Source of the DNA: Hellea sp.
Lineage (GTDB): Bacteria; Pseudomonadota; Alphaproteobacteria; Caulobacterales; Maricaulaceae
Assembly (NCBI GenBank): GCA_029250925.1
Contig: JAQXEH010000051.1
Location: 1-35,649 of the forward strand
DNA length: 35,649 bases
Reading direction: 5' to 3'
Below, piece after piece: positions 32,662-35,649 of this stretch. Made by a program: the position numbers and the translations under genes. How positions within the stretch are numbered: the stretch's first letter is position 1; each line of letters opens with the position of its first letter. Below the pieces are notes generated by a model. That model was not told where the DNA came from. It made no database searches and saw only the letters and a list, made by a program, of their open reading frames with translations.

Positions 32662-34089
32662 CTAATTTAGTCCTAGAGCTAGATCTATGATATCAGATAT
32701 TTTATTTTGCTCCATAACACCTCTTATGTTTTCTGATCCAGGTCCATGACCAAATAAGGCAACATCCTCCCCTCCATGAGTTTCATAACCCATAGGTACG
32801 GCCGTTTGCTGTTGGTAATTTCTATCATGAACAATTTCATCAGTCAGTGACTCATCATTAGTAGCTCTCAAATTCGGTCCATTGTGATAACCAAGAGTAG
32901 TATAGGGCTTACCATCAAGAGCTTTTTCATAATTGTTAGATGGTAGGCCTGTGGTTTGGTCAATTGACTTCACTAGACCTAATATAGGATTGCCTCGAAC
33001 TGGGTAACCAGCCATTGTGAATACATGGCTATGGTCCGCCGTTACCATTATGAGTGTTTCTTCACTTGCCATATCAATTGCAACTTTTACAGCTTCATTG
33101 AGAGCTTGTGCATCGGTTAGGGCTCTAAAGGCGTTTGTTCCGTGATGGGCATGGTCAATACGACCAGCCTCAACCATTAGAACATACCCCTCTTGGTTAG
33201 ATTTTAGGTTTCTTATCGCTGTTTCTGTCATTTCAGCCAGAGATGGCTGCTTAGCTGGGTCCCGGTCAGCCTCAAAGCTCATATGTGATTTGCTAAATAA
33301 AGCTCTTAGTTTTCCATCTTTAAAATTTTTCATGTCATCTTTGCTCTCAGCATAGGTGTAATTGGCCTTTAGGGTACTTAATTGATTTTCTGAAAATTTA
33401 GAGGTCCCTCCGCCCATTATAATTTCTGCCTCACTTTCAACCATCTGCTGAGCTATACTTTTACAACCCGCTTCCTTTGCTTCTTTAGGTACTTCATTGT
33501 CTGATTCCCAATTTCTATTATCGGCATGTGCAAACATCGCTGCAGGAGTTGCATGTGTAATTCTTGTTGTCGTTACAATACCCACTGACTTACCAGCTAA
33601 ATGACTGCGATCAGTGAGAGTTTTAATGGCTGGTATACTGCCGCACCCCTCATATTTCTGATCAGGTCTCACATTTATAGTGCCTATATTTGTTTTATAT
33701 CCTGACATTATTGCTGTTGCTGTTCCCGCACTGTCTGGGACTTGAGCATTGGTATTGTAAGTTTTTATCAAAGCTACGTTCTCAAAATTATCAAATGCGA
33801 GGCTGTTCTCTTCCCCTTCCATGCCTTTAGACTGTCCGTCAAATATCCTGGCAGCAGTTATTGTTGATACCCCCATGCCGTCACCGATGAATAAAATTAC
33901 ATTTTTTGCCTGCCCGGTTTCTTGTTTATGGGTATCTGCAGTATTATTTTTTGAAGTGCCGTGACTGCTACTTTGAATTTCTATGCATGCTGACAGCAGT
34001 GTTATTGCGAATACCATAAGGCAGGCTAATAGCCTACTACGCTCTGTTTTGTTGCGAATTATATTTAGATTGTGCATAGTTATTCTCAT
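32662..34089 (-). CDS. phoA: Alkaline phosphatase (PhoA family), lipoprotein
   Basis: This 475-residue enzyme releases phosphate from phosphomonoesters outside the inner membrane. The signal peptide ends in a lipobox LSAC (C35), followed by a Ser/Thr/Asn-rich linker. Catalytic parts are D70 in LFIGDGMGVS, nucleophile S120 in VPDSAGTATAIMSG, metal ligands in VEAGRIDHAHHGTNA and VTADHSHVFT, and the C-terminal YETHGGEDVALFGHGP. Lipid anchoring differs from soluble E. coli PhoA. The ATG at 34089 is the longest start; a second ATG four codons on (34077), preceded by GAGA, is equally plausible. I see no convincing Pho box upstream. The gene is divergent from the rRNA operon. Confidence 0.93.
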   Translation of the reverse strand: MRITMHNLNIIRNKTERSRLLACLMVFAITLLSACIEIQSSSHGTSKNNTADTHKQETGQAKNVILFIGDGMGVSTITAARIFDGQSKGMEGEENSLAFDNFENVALIKTYNTNAQVPDSAGTATAIMSGYKTNIGTINVRPDQKYEGCGSIPAIKTLTDRSHLAGKSVGIVTTTRITHATPAAMFAHADNRNWESDNEVPKEAKEAGCKSIAQQMVESEAEIIMGGGTSKFSENQLSTLKANYTYAESKDDMKNFKDGKLRALFSKSHMSFEADRDPAKQPSLAEMTETAIRNLKSNQEGYVLMVEAGRIDHAHHGTNAFRALTDAQALNEAVKVAIDMASEETLIMVTADHSHVFTMAGYPVRGNPILGLVKSIDQTTGLPSNNYEKALDGKPYTTLGYHNGPNLRATNDESLTDEIVHDRNYQQQTAVPMGYETHGGEDVALFGHGPGSENIRGVMEQNKISDIIDLALGLN

Positions 34090-34375
34090 TTCCCGTCTGC
34101 AATTGAGTTTGTTTTACTCACTCTTATCCTATCAGTCTTTATATCACGACTTTAACAATAACAAATGAACAAAAAAAATTTCTGAATCGATTTATTTTCA
34201 GGTTCCTAAATTTTTTTATGGCTTTTTTTGTTGAAAAGTGATAGGGAAGTGGCCGAAATCAATTTATTTTATCACTTTGAGATATTAAAAACCCAGTAAT
34301 TATTGAGTTTTTGTTATCTTTCAGCTTTCGTATCTAGTTATATACGATTTTTTATCGATTTTGTGAAAAAAGGTG
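34090..34375. other. Non-coding AT-rich region between phoA and the rRNA promoter
   Basis: I see no gene in these 286 bases. They hold an inverted repeat AAAGTGATA (34235-34243) / TATCACTTT (34270-34278). They also hold an imperfect hairpin at 34287-34312 (AAAAACCCAGT, loop, ATTGAGTTTTT, with one C-A mismatch and one G-T pair), and A/T tracts at about 34340-34370 that could act as an UP element for the rRNA promoter. The phoA promoter must also lie here. None of these can be assigned firmly. Confidence 0.5.
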
Positions 34376-34404
34376 TTGCAAGTGAAAAACCCTTTGCCTA
34401 TATA
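34376..34404 (+). promoter_or_regulatory. rRNA operon promoter (sigma-70 type)
   Basis: A -35 TTGCAA and a -10 TATATA are separated by exactly 17 bases. The -10 is followed by a GC-rich discriminator (GCGCTCC), the feature that makes rRNA promoters sensitive to ppGpp in proteobacteria. Transcription should start near 34410-34412, about 320 bases before mature 16S. The stretch just upstream is AT-rich. Confidence 0.8.
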
Positions 34405-34410
34405 GCGCTC

Positions 34411-34433
34411 CTCGCTGAGGAAAACCTCACGAG
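34411..34433 (+). other. First leader hairpin of the rRNA transcript
   Basis: CTCG-C-TGAGG, loop AAAA, CCTCA-CGAG forms a 9-bp stem with one bulged C. It would be the first structure at the 5' end of the rRNA transcript. The CCTCA of its right arm recurs at 34442-34446, inside the next hairpin. Confidence 0.6.
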
Positions 34434-34437
34434 CGGT

Positions 34438-34463
34438 AAGGCCTCAAGTTAGGCCTTTTGTTT
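34438..34463 (+). terminator. Terminator-like hairpin in the rRNA leader
   Basis: AAGGCCT, loop CAAGTT, AGGCCTT is a perfect 7-bp stem, followed by T-rich sequence (CCTTTTGTTTTG). It lies only about 30 bases into the rRNA transcript, upstream of the boxA-like element, so it cannot end an upstream gene. It may be an attenuator, a pause site or a processing signal. The U-tract is broken by a G, so termination strength is uncertain. Confidence 0.5.
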
Positions 34464-34486
34464 TGGAAGCAGAATAACGTTTTCAT

Positions 34487-34498
34487 AGCTGTTTGACA
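34487..34498 (+). promoter_or_regulatory. boxA-like antitermination element in the rRNA leader
   Basis: AGCTGTTTGACA matches the E. coli rrn boxA TGCTCTTTAACA at 9 of 12 positions, and alphaproteobacterial leaders often carry GCTCTTTGACA here. NusB/NusE binding and antitermination of the rRNA transcript are inferred. A partial second copy, GTTTGAC, follows at 34531-34537. Confidence 0.6.
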
Positions 34499-34728
34499 TT
34501 GTGAATATTGGGAAGGGAGACGCAGGCAGCGTTTGACTGTGACGCAGATTTGGTAACAAACTGCAAAACATTTGAACGACTGTTGTTGACGTTTCTCTTT
34601 ATGAAAATAATGAAATCGCTTGAAGGACTTAGGTCCTGATAGAGGTTTTCGTAATTTTTTTGAAACGCACAAGCGCTACATATTTATATGTAACGCCAGT
34701 GAATAAACGACACAGTCGGATCAACTTT

Positions 34729-35649
<921 letters not shown>

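Noticed and set aside
34287-34312. Imperfect hairpin flanked by A and T runs, like a bidirectional terminator.
   Set aside because: It lies between divergent transcripts, where no terminator is needed, and the stem has a mismatch and a G-U pair; it is noted only as part of the intergenic region.
34427-34672. An 81-codon open frame on the minus strand.
   Set aside because: It lies wholly inside the rRNA leader, has no ribosome-binding site, and its composition is not protein-like.

Overview
The window is chromosomal DNA of an AT-rich alphaproteobacterium. The partial 16S rRNA gene at the right end has an alphaproteobacterial pattern: a short V3 helix and the block GTAGAGGTGAAATTCGTAG. The protein genes agree with this (alpha-type DnaX, IspG, AhcY, Coq7 and TrmD, and a class 2 PyrD). 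Intergenic gaps are short, and genes often overlap or lie a few bases apart, as in a streamlined, probably marine, planktonic genome. The exact clade cannot be settled from the sequence alone. No phage, insertion sequence, CRISPR array, defence island, tRNA or obvious transferred block is visible, so this is mostly a housekeeping region.

Layout. 1-3.6 kb: the start of an ammonium transporter gene (amtB, leftward), then DUF952-pyrD (rightward) and an MltB-type lytic transglycosylase (leftward). 3.7-9.8 kb, all rightward: dnaX-ybaB, a stand-alone Aas-type acyl-ACP/CoA ligase, a gamma-glutamyltransferase, and recR. 9.8-12.9 kb, leftward: a RodZ-like gene, ispG and rmuC. 13.0-14.1 kb: dsbB-coq7. 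14.1-15.1 kb: a family 2 glycosyltransferase (leftward). 15.2-19.5 kb, rightward: ahcY-metK-rimM-trmD-rplS, closed by a clear intrinsic terminator. 19.6-21.9 kb: ptsP. 21.9-24.0 kb, leftward: ridA-like, COG3146 and HIT genes. 24.2-26.0 kb: a nitroreductase and a metallo-beta-lactamase-fold hydrolase. 26.0-31.5 kb, leftward: a carboxylesterase lipoprotein, a methyltransferase, a CDF metal exporter, a GST, queG and a small two-helix membrane protein. 31.6-34.1 kb: a DadA-like oxidoreductase and a lipoprotein alkaline phosphatase. 34.4 kb to the end: the rRNA promoter, the leader, and the first ~920 nt of 16S rRNA.

How genes fit together. The ahcY-metK-rimM-trmD-rplS run joins the SAM cycle (synthesis and SAH removal) to a SAM-using tRNA methylase and to ribosome maturation. 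dsbB and coq7 both act around ubiquinone. dnaX, ybaB and recR are the familiar replication/repair set, here split by two unrelated genes. AmtB, the alkaline phosphatase and GGT point to scavenging of nitrogen, phosphate and peptides.

Most striking observation. Helix 14 of the 16S rRNA, the region of the EUB338 probe and the 341F/338R primers, is rewritten by two compensatory base-pair changes (CTCC/GGAG in E. coli, CAAC/GTTG here). The hairpin still folds, but the common bacterial probe and primer sites are broken. I found no multi-gene system that I can defend as wholly new; the other observations are smaller and are scored accordingly.
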